DNA from: Enoplolaimus lenunculus | Lineage: Eukaryota > Nematoda > Enoplea > Enoplida > Thoracostomopsidae | Reading direction: 5' to 3' | Length of the DNA stretch: 64,000 bases | Assembly (NCBI GenBank): GCA_030248215.1 | Contig: JASANG010000846.1 | Span: 81,284-145,283 of the forward strand | In this document: positions 38,506-51,515 of the stretch, in pieces | Position numbering within the stretch: position 1 is the stretch's first letter | How the letters are laid out: the number at the start of each line of letters is the position of its first letter | Notes under the pieces: model-generated | The model's input: the letters and a program-made list of their open reading frames with translations, nothing else | Database searches by the model: none | Told to the model about the DNA's origin: nothing | Position numbers and translations under genes: made by a program

Positions 38506-40103
38506 TTCAATTGAGTTTCTCTTACAAACTGCAACTTCAGGTCACGGTGTCGTGCGAAATTTTTTGTCTAAATCCGTATTGGCCAACAACTAGAATTAGT
38601 TGATACATAATATAGTATCAACAAATTGACGCTGGGTTTCATTTTGGAAAGCTATTTTTTTCTGTACGCGATAGTATAACGGATTTATTTGTCGCTATTT
38701 GTTTTGATTAAATTTAGAAAGTGTTTAAAGTCTGAATGAAGTTATAAATTTTAAATATCCGACTGGTGTGTGTTTTTATTGCATTTCGTGTTCGGCTTTT
38801 TACAGTGTACAACTTTGTTTGGTTGATTGTAAAATGTAATGTTTTCATGGAACGTGTATACTACAGAAGTGGTGAAACGTTTCTGCTTAATATATTTTTT
38901 GTCACTCTATGGTCCATATTCTCTAATGCGTATAGCACCTACCGTCAGTTAGCGATAGTGTTTCAAACTAGCGAACATCTGCAATTGCAGATGTTAAAAT
39001 TGATACGGAAGTAGGGCAAATGAAACACGTACAGTGTGCTAAATTTCGAACCTCACCATGAGCTGGTTTCAAGCTTACCGGACCAATCACCAATTGGTGA
39101 TAGGTGCTACACACATTTGAGAATACGGGATCAGTTTTTAGCCTGTATAACTGTTAACGTTGTTCACGGTCGCTGTTAGCAACGGTATGACCAAAATTTT
39201 ACGGACAGGGACCTTAACGATAATCATAAGAGTTGCCCAAAATAGAATAGTGTTTTTTACTCAAATTTTCATGCTTAACGTATGACACTCATATGTTTAC
39301 AATCATGCATGATTCGTAACCTCGACCTAAGGGGTCTACGCTGTTGAGTGCACCTGCCACCAAGGATATCTTCACCTCCTATGTTACCGCAACTTTTGTC
39401 GCCAGAACCAATAGTTTTGCTCCCTTGATTAAATAACGCGAATTTATTAACTAAAATGCAATGAGTTTGACAAATTAACGCACAAATTGTTTGGCAAGAA
39501 AAGCGTGAAAAGCTTACGCTTGTTCTTGCTTTCCAAGTATTGTTAATAAGGAACGTTGAACGACGCTTTACGGATACAGATATTGTATCAATTTTAGTAG
39601 ACTGAAAACAATACATAATCATTGAAACACGTTAGTGTTTACAATATATGTTTCAAGCATCGAGAATGCACGCTTTTTGAAAGTTTTGCAGAATGTTCTC
39701 TGCAGCAAAGCAGAGCTGGAATGAGGTAACTTCCGTATAGAATATCCTACTTAGCCGCTTCGACACCACACACAAATTGGACAGCTAAACGTCTCATTTA
39801 AGTTGTTATTAATAGTTTGATTTTTGTAATTTTGCGAAAAAATTGTATTACAAATATGTAATTACCATAGCTAGTCGATGTTATTGTGTGAGGCTAATGA
39901 CACCGTACAATAGATTACGTGTCCGTGTGATGTTTGTTCTACTGAAATTGCTAACTATGACAGTAATATTTTGTAATAACCTCCCATGCATTATAATGGT
40001 GCAAGTGTACGCTTTAGACTTATATTTTGTTTAGGCTTAGGCGTACGCTTATGAGTAGACTTAGCATAAAACCTCACCGTATCCCATGTAAAAGAAAGAA
40101 AGT

Positions 40104-41026
40104 AGGTAAAAGTGCCCCTAGAAGGTACAGATTGTGATATGTTTCGCTTGAAGCATGTAAAAGAGTTTAAACAAGGGTTAGTTAGACCATAGATCAGTAG
40201 GTAATGCTTATAATATTAGCTCCATAACTTCTGTGAAAATAGTTGTCATCTATATCTTTGACGGCTGTCTTTCAGTGTTAACACGCTTGCGGTCAGTGAA
40301 ACAAGAAAGTTATGGGCCCAACAAACTTTCATCTGTTAAGCTATAAATCGACACTATGGGTTTTCAAGGCGTTCTAAAGTACAACTCTCAACATGCCTTT
40401 CGTATAACAGTCAGTTGCTTTTTAAAGTTATCTCAATTGAGCGCCAGCAGAACATGTTCTTTCAAATATTTAGCAACGTTTCAATGGTATTTTTAGATGA
40501 ATAGCTTAAATATGTCACGGCACAGAACACAATTTGGAAAAGTTTCTCCACTTCACATCATCAAATTGTCATGGTAAAGATAGGTAAAATAGTCGAGCAC
40601 GTATGCGTGACATTTTTTATTCGATAATCAATAGACGCAATTTGTAATCTTGCAATATTGAAATATTTACTAATCAAGTTTTAGAAACATAAATATTTTA
40701 AAACTCAAAAAATATCTCTTCCAATGAAGAATAGTAGATTAGATCACTTATAAACTGAACATTATAAAACCCAAGAAACGCTAAAATAAAGCTGATAGGT
40801 GATGTCCGCTGGGCCCATATGTTTCTTGTTTCACTGACCGCAAGCGTGTTAACACTGAAAGACAGCCGTGAAAGGTATAGATGACAACTATTTTCATAGA
40901 AGTTATGGAGCTAATATTATAAGCATTACCTACTGATCTATGGTCTAACTAACCCTTGTTTAAACTCTTTTACATGCTTCAAGCGAAACATATCACAATC
41001 TATCCCTTCTAGGGGAACTTTTACCT
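40104..41026. mobile_element. Non-autonomous element with 217-bp terminal inverted repeats
   Basis: The segments 40104-40320 and 40810-41026 are inverted copies differing at only about ten positions. Outer ends are AGGTAAAAGT and ACTTTTACCT; inner ends meet at GGGCCC. The ~490-bp interior has no transposase frame. Long inverted repeats suggest a Mutator-like or foldback element. No 9-bp target duplication is evident. Confidence 0.85.
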
Positions 41027-42347
41027 GGTTCAGTGGCAAATCTAAAGATTTTCACAAGAAGTGGCGTGAGAGGTATGATCGTGAAAAAATCATTCGAGCA
41101 AAACGGACGAGAAGTCAAACCAGTTTAAGTACTAAACTTTAACGTAAGCTTAACCCATAAAACTTGGGTGCGTCCAATTGATCTGTTCAGTTAGACTGAT
41201 GAGTTGGCACGCATGCATGCAGTATTAACTTTTGTGAGTAGTATTTTTGGTTTTAAATGTCCTAAATCAAGTTCAGACATAACATGCGTGACTACATAGC
41301 TACTATGCATATGTTGCAGAGTTTTGCAGTTCACGAGGTTTTCAATGTTGTTTGTTTTCAACAGAAACCTTTTCTGCAGACGGAAAATTGCAATGGTTGT
41401 CAAGTGGTTGTAAATGGATCGCCGGCCACGTTACGTTGTTAAACAACTTTTGAGAAATAAACCGATTTTTAGTAAATATTGACATTTGTTTAGCTGGACG
41501 CGTTTGATTATTTAAACACCACGAGAATCTTTTTTGAGGACACGCAATTTTTTAAATTTTTTTCAAACCACCAGTAGAAGTAAAGTTACCGGTACAAAAT
41601 TAAACTATTTTTTAGTTGAAAACGGGCAGGATAACGAAAATAAAAGTTTTTCGATCGTTCAAATATGTTTTAAATATTTTTAAAACAGGTAACTATTTAA
41701 ATACCTCAATTGTAGTGGCTTTAAAATAACATATATTTACAATATTTCGCTTAGTACATATCGGTTTTCTTTTTCGTTATTTTAATCAGTATTGCGATTC
41801 CGTTATTTGCGCTATCTATTTGCATTTGCATCGGGTAATAATATACTTTTTTCGCGTTACGTCATTATAATCGTTCTTTACAAAATTAGCGTAAGTTGAT
41901 GCATTAATATCAAATGTTTTGTTGAATCCGGTGTGAGAAGTATTCAAAACCATACAACTGACCCGAGATGAAGTGAATAAAGTGTGAATGTGGGATGGGA
42001 ATGCGCTCGATCTATATTCCAAAGAGGATACAAGTATTTACCAAATGTATTGTATTGCCCTGGGTGAGTCGCGATTGGTGTTATATTGCCCGTAGGCACA
42101 CATACAAATCTTACAGCCAAGGTGACCTTGGATGGGTATCATAGGTATTGCTGTAGACACCGTGTGGCTGTTTCGACAGCTGTGCAAAAACCATTTTCGT
42201 GCTTGATCGAGGATAGTAAAATGTTGTATTGTGCCCAAGTGGGATATTTCTTCACAATATTTCGTTTGTTGTGTATTTTTTGATTATTTGGTGCCCATCG
42301 CCATAATGTTAAATCTACGATTTTTCAGACCACTATCAAACGCATTA

Positions 42348-42554
42348 GGGTTGCGCTATACTTTTGTTGACGTGCCGTGCCGTCCGTCACCCGCACTGTA
42401 CCGTCCGGCGCCCTCCGTCACCCGTGCGGCGCCGTTCGTCACCGTGCGGTATCGTCCGCAAATAACTCACGTACGATAATGTATGACAACGGACGGTGAC
42501 GGACGGTGCCGTACGGCTGACTGACGGTGACGGACGTCAAGTATAGCACAACTC
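42348..42554. mobile_element. PIF/Harbinger-like MITE with GACGGACGG words
   Basis: 207 bp, ends GGGTTGCGCTATACTT and the inverse of GAGTTGTGCTATACTT. It is flanked by TTA on both sides (42345-42347 and 42555-42557), fitting the 3-bp TWA target of PIF/Harbinger. The interior is an inverted set of CCGTCCGTCAC/GTGACGGACGG words. A related fragment lies at ~59438-59515. Confidence 0.75.
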
Positions 42555-43017
42555 TTAAGCTTTATATGAATTGTGAAAAAGTGAAAACATTCTGTTCATG
42601 AATAAAATTTTGTTATATTAGTCATGTGCGTACATTGCGACATGTGCTGCGTTTGTCTTGTCGACATTGTTCGATATGACCAACCAATTTACATACTGGG
42701 ATGTTTATGATGTAAACTTCTAGCCATATCGCGTGTCTATTCGTCAAGTTATTGGCATAAAGACTGACAATGTTTGCATTTGTTAAAGATGAATTTTTGT
42801 ATAAAATATGAGTATAGTTTTGCTGTTTCTACTTATTTAAAAGATAAATGTTTTCATTTTGTTGAACGAATCAATTTTTAGCCAATAAAAAAGTGTAACG
42901 AATTCCGCTAGTAACATTTCAGTAAGCACTCAAATTCAAAATTTTTGACAAACCGGAACATCAGTGGGGTTTAGATATCCGAACTCTGGTGTGACTAAAT
43001 CAGCAGGAAACGCACAC

Positions 43018-43208
43018 TTCAAAAAATGGTGAGTCAAATTGACTCTTTACGAAATAGGCTTCTCCGGGCTACACAAACTGAGTCAAATTCGGCTCACCCG
43101 AGGCGCTCGGTGAGTCAAGTTTAAATCTGGTGGTTGTCGAATTTGACTCAGTTTGTGTCTGAAAAGCCTATTTCAGAAAGAATCAGTTTGACTCACCATT
43201 TTTGCTGT
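43018..43208. mobile_element. Palindromic MITE, family B, copy 2
   Basis: Same plan as copy 1: AAAAAATGGTGAGTCAAATT at the left and its inverse at the right, with ACACAAACTGAGTCAAATTC inside. It is slightly shorter, with a diverged centre. Confidence 0.8.
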
Positions 43209-43495
43209 GCATTACCTTTCCTTGCTAGAGAAATTATCTATTAATTTTTAACCATGTTTACATATTGGTGAGCATTTTCTTTGCATGCATAAAGAACGTG
43301 ATTGATATCCTTTTTGTTAATACTGCCGGATACATTAATCTTATCTCGCAAAGTTTAATTGCATATTTCTCTCCGACCTGTTGGGCCACAGCCCAAACAA
43401 CATTTCCAGGTACACATCAACTTTGAGTGATTTGTAATTCTAAATCTCGTGGATGAGACAATTTGTCACCTTCGATATGCTTAGCATTAGGCGTA

Positions 43496-43541
43496 TGCTT
43501 AATCGTTATACTTTTATATGCTTAATCGTTATACTTTTATA
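43496..43541. repeat. 23-bp tandem duplication
   Basis: Two identical 23-base units starting TGCTTAATCGTTATACTTTT, followed by the first bases of a third. Non-coding. Confidence 0.9.
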
Positions 43542-46500
43542 TGCTTAAACTATAACACTGAATTGGTTAAAGTGAATGGTTCTATATTATGAATATTGTT
43601 TGGCAGAATTTTGCATCATTCCTGAGTGTTGCAAAATTAATACCTTGGAACACAACACGGTTTTTAAAAAAGGGTTCGTTGTTTCTAAAGTTACCTGTTT
43701 GCCTATCCCTGTTGAATTGGGTGCTTTTTGCCTATTATGCCTTCTGTATAGCAGCTCAGAAGTTTCACTTATCCACATGTTCTAGTAAATGTTCCCATAG
43801 GCAATTTTACAACTTCGATTTTAGTTGGCTGTGCTGTTGTTGACAATACCTACTGTACCGAATTTATTATAAATGTTCGCTGTAAAATTGTCAAACTTAA
43901 AAAAAACGTTAATTTGATTACGTGTTTGATGCACTGATACTATGGCTTTATAGGATCTAATTATTTTCATAAAAATAACTCGGATTTTAACATGGTTTTT
44001 GTATGTGTAATTTTTTGTAGTCTACAAATAACAAAAAAGACCACTCCGAGGCAGTACTTAAACCCTCAGTTCGACTTATACACTCGTTAAAGCATATTAC
44101 GTCTTTGGTTATCGACTTCCTTCGAAACCCTGGCTATTTTGATGCCTTTAGGCGACTATTGCATTCAAATTCGTTTGTCGTTCAACATTGATCACAGCAA
44201 AGTGTGTGTCTCAAAATTTGAATAAAAGGCTATTAGTAGTTCGTTCGGCGTTTTTAATATATCAAAATTTGCATATCGTTTGAACTGTCGCACATTAATC
44301 TATAAAAATCGCCTCTTTCATTTCAAGATTCTTTGACATATCGCAAGAAGTTCATTAACATTTTGATTTTTTCACAAAACGAAATCGATAAAATTTTGAA
44401 TCTTCAAACTAAACCGTTTGGTGATTTATAATAGCATTAAACTGGCTTTGTATTGACAAAAGGGTTAAATTTTTTTTCAAACTACTTTGAGTGTCCACGT
44501 TCTCACATTTATAGGAACTGGTTCGAACCCAGTTTTTGTATTTAAAACCGCATATTTTTTGGTTTGGTTTGGGACAATTTTATTTAGTATGCTATCCTAT
44601 GTGTAGACATTGTAGATATAAAAAAAGCAGCCGCTTTGCTTGTGAAACTGTATGATTTCAATCTTGACATTGCTAAGGTCAGTAAGAGACGTTCTGAGGC
44701 AGCCAGTACCGAAGAATAATCAATGTGAGCTTAATTTTAAAATAAAAAAAGCTGTTTACGTTGTGTTCTAAACTATTTAATTTTTCAATGTTTGATATAT
44801 CTTGTTATGACAAACATTGTAGTATTTTTGTCTAAAAAGAATATATGGAAAACTCTTTGTTTTAGCAAGAGTCGATAATAACTCATTAAACAACATAGTG
44901 CAACTTTACCGAAAAGTGTGTGGTACAAAATGTGGCCGCACGTGTTGCGTTTCGACCCACCTCGTTTCGATTTGGTGGGTGGGGGTCGATGTTACTTGTA
45001 GTATAGAATATGACTGCGTAAACGTAGCAATGAATTCACTTAACCCGTACATAGATGACTATGCGACTTTTTTCGCCCAGAATTAGATGTAGGGCCGTAG
45101 GTCGAAAACAAAACGTGCGCAAGGTACATGGTTTTCTACACAAAACACACCCAGTTGCATATATACGCACTATTGTCTAAGAGTGATGGTCCACTTCACA
45201 GTGGGATGTGGGTAAGGATAATAAGACTTTTTTACCCGCGGGTTTACCGACGCTTAAACGACCTACCCACCGCCCACCTTTTATCCGGCCTTGAAGTTAA
45301 ACCAGTATTTTAAAGATTACTGGTGATTTGCTCTTTAATGAAGGTTTGCGTTATAGCTCCAATGAATTTTACACATGAAAGCTTACTAGAAACAACGAAA
45401 TTCTAAACCCAACTAAATAAAGCACAGAACCTTTGCTTTTTTAACACTCACTGACTAACTTATGCGTATCTTTTGCACTTTGCGTGATACAAATTTTTAT
45501 GCCCGCGGCTGAAATTTTTCCCCCAACCCGTGTTTACACGCGGGTTAAGTCGCATTATGGTCCACTCTTCTACAACTCTTTAAAGATGAGCGTTTTGTAT
45601 TTGATGCGACGTTATCAAGTAGGTATAAAGATAAATTGCACTGATAGTTTTAAGTTAAGTTTTAACCTGACCCATTCCTTCGTAATATATTACACAGTTC
45701 TCAGTTTCGGGTCGTTCAGTTCAAACAACAATATAATTTTGTTCAAATCTAGCAACTTTGAGTTTGCTGCATATATAGAGTTGTTTGGCTTGCTTCAAAT
45801 TGGTATATTTTTCGTTTTCTTTGGGGAAAATAGCGCAAAGCTCTGTGAACCACACGTTGTCTTATATAATCACCTTCGTTGCTTCCCATTTTTAATAAAT
45901 ATTTTAGCAAACTTTTGTAATCTATTTCTTTATTTAATGCTTTTAAACAATTTTAGAGGCTGTAATGGTAACCGTGCCACCTGGAATTCTTAGTAGCGTG
46001 TCGGGCCCGTAGCAAAGGAAGAGCAGGAAGGCTCAGCTCCACCCTGGAAAATTTTGGCCCCCTAAAAAATTTTAACCTTACTTGTAAGCCATTAAAAACC
46101 CTTGAATGCCCCTCGTGAAAATTTTTTAACCCTCCTAGCAAGGTGAGCTGGCTGGCCTGCCGAGTATACATAATTGTGAATGTGTACGTTACATAGGTAA
46201 ACTGAAAATTTGTAATAGAAGTAAACGTTCTACTGTTCGTAGAAGAAATCAATTCTATACTTTGAGTGGTTAGAAATTACTCAAAATAACCGTGTTAGGT
46301 TATAATCATGTACAAGTTTTGGTTGATTTCTTTAGCCCTGTACATTTGGTATTTCAAAACCGTGATGACTGTTAGTTCAATCCATTAAAACTCTTCGGCA
46401 CAGTAACCAATCGAATGATAAAAACCAAAATAAAATTGAGATAAATTGCTATTCCTGAAGCTTTTTTCAGCACGGTGTTATACAACCAAATAGTTGCATA

Positions 46501-46672
46501 AACATTGATTGATTACATAGCTAAATCGAAAATGCTGTTTTAGCGATGCAACAGCAACTGCCATAGAGAAAAGCGTCAGAAACAAAAACGGCTGTTGCTG
46601 AAATGAAATACCATTTTAGTAAGTTGCTGCTACTGGTTAATCTAGATGCTACTTTTTGCGCATACGAACATT

Positions 46673-47746
46673 CACAGTAAATTCCAGTGAGTTCATTTTA
46701 ACTCAGATTGAGTTGAATCCACTCGGTCTGAGATATGACTGTTCGAACTTATAATTCTGAGTTGATTCTACTCGTCCTGATTTAATTAACTCCCCGAAAT
46801 CAACTCAACTCCGAATGAGAATCAGCTCAACTCAGAGTGAGTTAACGTTAACTATTAACTCAGAAATAACCAACTTTACGTCTGAGTTGATTGTGTAAGC
46901 TTGTGAGACATGCTTGTCCTAGTGCATATGCAATGAATGCAATGCACATTGTGTTGTATGCTTGCTGGCAGCATATAAAAGTAGTTAGCGGCTGAGAGTT
47001 CGATTCGCGCTCTGGACGCTCGTTTTGCTAGCTGCTTAATGAAACGGTCTAATATCCCGGTACTTACACCTAGACTGACATTGATTAATAAACTCAATGG
47101 AATTTACAGTGTTGTCTGTGGTCACTAAATTATGATTATAGCTTGTCTTATAGGTATATATTTATTACCAAAACAGGACCAACTTCATATGCTCAATTGT
47201 TTCCCTGCAAAACGGTGTTTCGCATATTTTTTCATCAGCAGCCACCACTATCTTTTGTTATCGAGGCGATATTTGCCAAAATATAATAGCGCTTTTACTG
47301 CTCGTAGTGTATGTCTGCGTATAAATATAGTCGACGAGAAATACAGAACAGACGACATGTATTATTCGAAGATGTACATTCAATACGGAAGTTAGAATCA
47401 AAACCTGTGTACGTTTGGCCTCTGGTTTGCTACACTGCCGTTTAAATTTCAGTACTCAAAAATTATATATTTGGCTTGATATATTATTATATTTTAAATT
47501 CGAATGAGTTGATTAATCAACTCTACTCAGTTTAGGAAGTTAGTTATTTTTGAATTAATATCAGTAAACATTGACTTACACTGAGTTGTGTTAATTCTCA
47601 CTCTTGTGCTGAATTGATTATGCATTTATTTCATTAACTCAGAATGAATTGAATCGACTTAGAATTCTGAGTTTTGATAGTCCAATTTCAGGCTAAGTAA
47701 ATTCAGCTCACTCTAAGCTAAAATGAACTCACTGAAATTTACAGTG
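46673..47746. mobile_element. 1.07-kb inverted-repeat element with ACTCAG words
   Basis: Ends CACAGTAAATTCCAGTGAG and the inverse of CACTGTAAATTTCAGTGAG, with a shared GTTCATTTTA next. Both subterminal zones reiterate ACTCAG/CTGAGTTG. The ~600-bp middle is unique sequence without a transposase. It includes GAGAGTTCGATTCGCGCTC near 46995, which looks like a tRNA B box, but no A box partner was found. Confidence 0.7.
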
Positions 47747-48612
47747 TTTCTGGTTACAGGTCCATATGATAGTTAGCAGACGGGCACCGAAACTGTGTTT
47801 CGGACCTGGATGTGGTTTAGACACAACTGTTGTTTCAGAGAAAAAACGTATCTTTATAATCTCAACAATTACTTACCGAACTATATTTGAGTATGACTTT
47901 AGTGTTATAATTTAAACAACTTTTGTATATATTTTTAGTTTAAGTGCAAACTTTGATGGTGAAGCTAAATGAGCATACTTTTTCCGGATCTGGATTTAAC
48001 CAAACTCGGCTTTTTGCTAACTTTAAAGATTTATGATGAGATCTGTTTAAAAATGTGTAATTCGTTTGACAAGAAGACAATAATATATGGTATCTTGATT
48101 ATTTTTAGTCTTTTTAAGACCAGAAAATCTTGATATGTACACTTCAAATATTTACTTACTATAGGTTTCGACTAAGCTAAAACAAAATTATTGACATCGT
48201 GTAAAATCTGTTTATTTTGCAATTTATCGCAACTTTAAATCATGGTAAATTTAAACATAACAAGCAGCCCTTGAAAGAGTCAAGGAGACAGGGCACGCAT
48301 TTGCCTAATGCTGCAATACATGGACTGGATTTGAAACGTATTTTTCTTTCAAGTAGCATACACAGCCTGCGAAAAATTTACCTGGGCGAAAAGAGTAGGC
48401 CCACGTTTGACAAGTAAACGAATAAATGCATATACCCATCGTAAACGAATATTAACAGCGGATGGTAAACTTGAATTTTCGAAAGCGCTTCTCGGGCCAA
48501 TGCATTTTCAACCTTTCCAGCATTTCTTTAAGTATAACGTTAATACGCTGTGTGCGCGAAAAATATACGATGCGCACGCGTATTATGATATAGGCAGTAA
48601 CTCGTAAGTGCC

Positions 48613-49075
48613 GTAATGTAGTTACCCGAATAAGAGGGCGGTGCGTGGGGGGGTAATAAGAGGAAGGGTCCCCATTTTGAGTCCCAATCAATAGAAGTCC
48701 GTATCTGTAATAAAATTCTGTAAGCAGATATAGTCCCTAAACACCAATTAGAGTCCATAAATGTTCAATTATCCCTAATTGTTGCGCATAAAAGACTCCA
48801 GGACCAAATAATTTGAGTTCGAAACTTTAAAGCGTACTTAAATTTTGAAAGTACATTTCTAAGTATATCCTTGAATTATCGCTCAAGCTATTGACACAAG
48901 ACAAATAAACGTTTTATTCAACGGATAATTGCAATACCGGATATATCAGTAACGAAGGGCGGCGGAGCGTGGGTTAAAAATATATAACAGTCCGTAACCG
49001 AATCACAAGGGGGGTACCCTCTCGAGACGCCATATAAATATCAGTCCCCCGTGTAATTTGGGTCACTACAGTAAG
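48613..49075 (-). mobile_element. Inverted-repeat MITE, family C, copy 2
   Basis: Reverse-oriented copy of the element at 38044-38505. It starts GTAATGTAGTTACCCGAATA and ends GGGTCACTACAGTAAG, matching along the length with scattered differences. Non-coding. Confidence 0.8.
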
Positions 49076-50847
49076 GTGAACGGCTGTTCTTCAGACTCGA
49101 GTGAGAAGTTCCTATATTCGAGCGCTGATGACAAAGCTAATTTAAAGTTTCTGTCCGAATTTTACCTTCAGATTGAGTTAAAAACAAGGGACATTTTCTC
49201 TGGAGCTGAAATATAAGCTCCAACATTTTACTAAAATTAATAAATCGTTTTTCAAATTGTAAAAGCTTATCGTACAAACCTAAAATAAATGTCGTGGGGT
49301 CCATATATTAAATGTTTCAAAAATATCGAAAATTCTGAAATAGTTAACCGATAAACCAAATGCTGTTTAAAAGAGATGACCTGCAGGTCGCCACGAAAAC
49401 GAATTTAGATTGAAATTTTAGAAAGTTTGATTTTGGTTGGTTTAGTTTATATTATGTATTGGTTTCACAATCAACTGACACAAAAACAGTCTTCGGTAAA
49501 ATCGTGTTTGTCGATAGCTTGGCTGTGAAACTTTAGAAGCATCGGAAGTCGAATTTTATCGGTTTATACACTGTGTCTCTAGCGCTGAAACAGGTGCAAT
49601 TTTGGTTTGATTTGTTCTCTACATATGCGTCCATTAGCGAAAATTTTTAAGGCTTCGCTTAGATTTTTAGGATTGATGTTCACGGAAACGGAAGCATATG
49701 TGAAACGGCAAAAAACATCATATATATCCGGGCTGTTAGTAAAAAAGGTTTGACATTTTGCGAGCAAAGTTAGTGTTTTTAGCATTAAATCCATTTAGTT
49801 GGTTGGCTTTTTGGGATGCCAGGTCAAAGTTGTTAATGAAGCTACAAACTGTCGGCTAACAGTAGGAGCATCAGTATACATAGTTTTTAAGCCGTTCACA
49901 CATCAGTTCGAATCAGCTTATCGGATATTTGCCAGAAACCGTCGAGAAAAAAACACACAACGTTGGCGCCGAGTGTTAAAATCAAATTTAGCAATTCGTT
50001 TCAAGCCGCGTTCTGTGCTGTCGCGTAATAAAGTTTATCTGTAAAAACACAGAGGCAACTTAGTTTTATGTGGTGTGATTTTTTTAGTTGGTTCAAACGC
50101 TCTCAGCAAACGCGGTTTGTGTGAACTTTGTACATATATTTCAGAGGCGTCCTACAAAACGATGAATAGACGAATTTATCCGTTCCTGAAATTTTTGAAG
50201 CGACAACAAAACGGTTAACAAGGGTTTGAGGAACGTTTCCTGGCTGGAGTATCGAGGTTAAAATTGATCTTGTTCGCTATACACTCGCTTGCGAAATATT
50301 GCCGTTTAAGATTTTATTATTCCTTTTCGAAATGAATCATTGACTACGCCGCTGATATCTGTAACACCAAAGTTGTATATGCTGGAGACTCCAGTTGAAC
50401 TTGTGAGTTTCAACGATGAAAATCTAATTACCGTTTTTTGTCGACCAAAAGAAAACCAAGTAAATATATAATGGATCTCTAGTTATATCACAGTTGCTGT
50501 GATATCATTTGGTTAAATATTTTTTTGAGAAATATTGCTATCAAATTTTGGTAAAAAGACCTTTTCTAATATACACTTTGCCCTAAAACAGCACGGCTTG
50601 CATTTAATAAACCATTGTTTGGTCCATATACTGCCAATCCTGCAGCTAGAGTATCTAAAGTGAAATTGACCTGTGTGGTAGGGCCCCTAGCATAATTTTA
50701 TAACTGCACCGAACAGTCTAGAAACTTCAAGTATGTTGTATTGGTGTTTCATGTTTCCGTAAACTACGTATCTATATGAATGAATGATGTATTCACATAA
50801 CATTGATAAACTAAACGAAATTGCGCTAAAGGCGCAAACTTTTAAAG

Positions 50848-50925
50848 ATGCTTGGTCAACCGGTTGCGCCGGAGCCCTCACATGCTCGCCTTCCCACCAG
50901 AGGTTGTGAGTCGGTAGCTGTGACA
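50848..50925 (+). repeat. tRNA-like sequence, possibly a SINE head
   Basis: TGGTCAACCGGTTGCGCC resembles a Pol III A box, and about 45 bases later AGGTTGTGAGTCGG resembles a B box. The expected acceptor-stem pairing is not visible, so it is not a functional tRNA. A tRNA-derived SINE or a chance match are both possible. Confidence 0.3.
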
Positions 50926-51515
50926 CTATTCAGTATTCCCATATTCACTGCTAAACTTGTTACCGAGTATATCAACACTTTTAACATTATAGTGGTTTCG
51001 TTTGCAAAATGTCACTACATATAAAGAATTATCACGTTTGTAATGGCGCCCTCTACGACCGACAACGTTTTGATAGATTCTTGCGTGATTAGGAATAGAA
51101 TCAATATTTCATATACAGATTTCACAATTGTATCCTAGTTTTTAATATATTTATCTTTATGCTTAATGTTCAATAAAACAATTTAAAATAATTTATCATA
51201 ATGAACATTTATGTTGCAACTTTGTGCTGTACCAACGGATTCGTGTCCGCAAAACCCCATACAGTTTACATTATGATTTCGACACAATTGTTGCATTTGT
51301 GTCATAAAACTTTCACAGTATTAGTTGCTTAATAGTCTGAGCTGAGCACGGGTTAAAATCAATCATTTTCAACATCAAAATCAAATATATTTTGGAGTCG
51401 CGTTGCGAACGATATTTTTCAGCGACTATTTTGACATTTTAGACAACATTCTTTTCATCGTAATTAAGCAAATCTCAAAGTTACATTCAATTCGACTGTT
51501 GCAAAACATCTTACA

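Larger units (their letters stand above)
21669..51515. other. 30-kb gene-poor, transposon-rich region
   Basis: No host gene is supported on either strand. Short frames are scattered, non-overlapping with motifs, and often start without ATG. Supported contents are listed separately: inverted-repeat elements at 25254-26150, 26978-27326, 34083-34780, 38044-38505, 40104-41026, 42348-42554, 46673-47746 and 48613-49075; palindromic MITEs at 36655-36869 and 43018-43208; tandem repeats at 35008-35124 and 43496-43541. Frames at 35379-35732 (117 codons, ATG start) and 45484-45993 (no ATG at its 5' end) are the longest unexplained ones and match nothing I recognise. Stretches 21.7-25.2, 27.3-31.2 and 49.1-50.8 kb show nothing I can name. 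Confidence 0.65.

Noticed and set aside
44510-44535. GGTTCGAACCC resembling a tRNA B box
   Set aside because: No A box at the right distance and no acceptor stem.
45484-45993. 169-codon plus frame
   Set aside because: No ATG at its 5' end, AT-rich codons and no motif; likely chance in AT-rich DNA.
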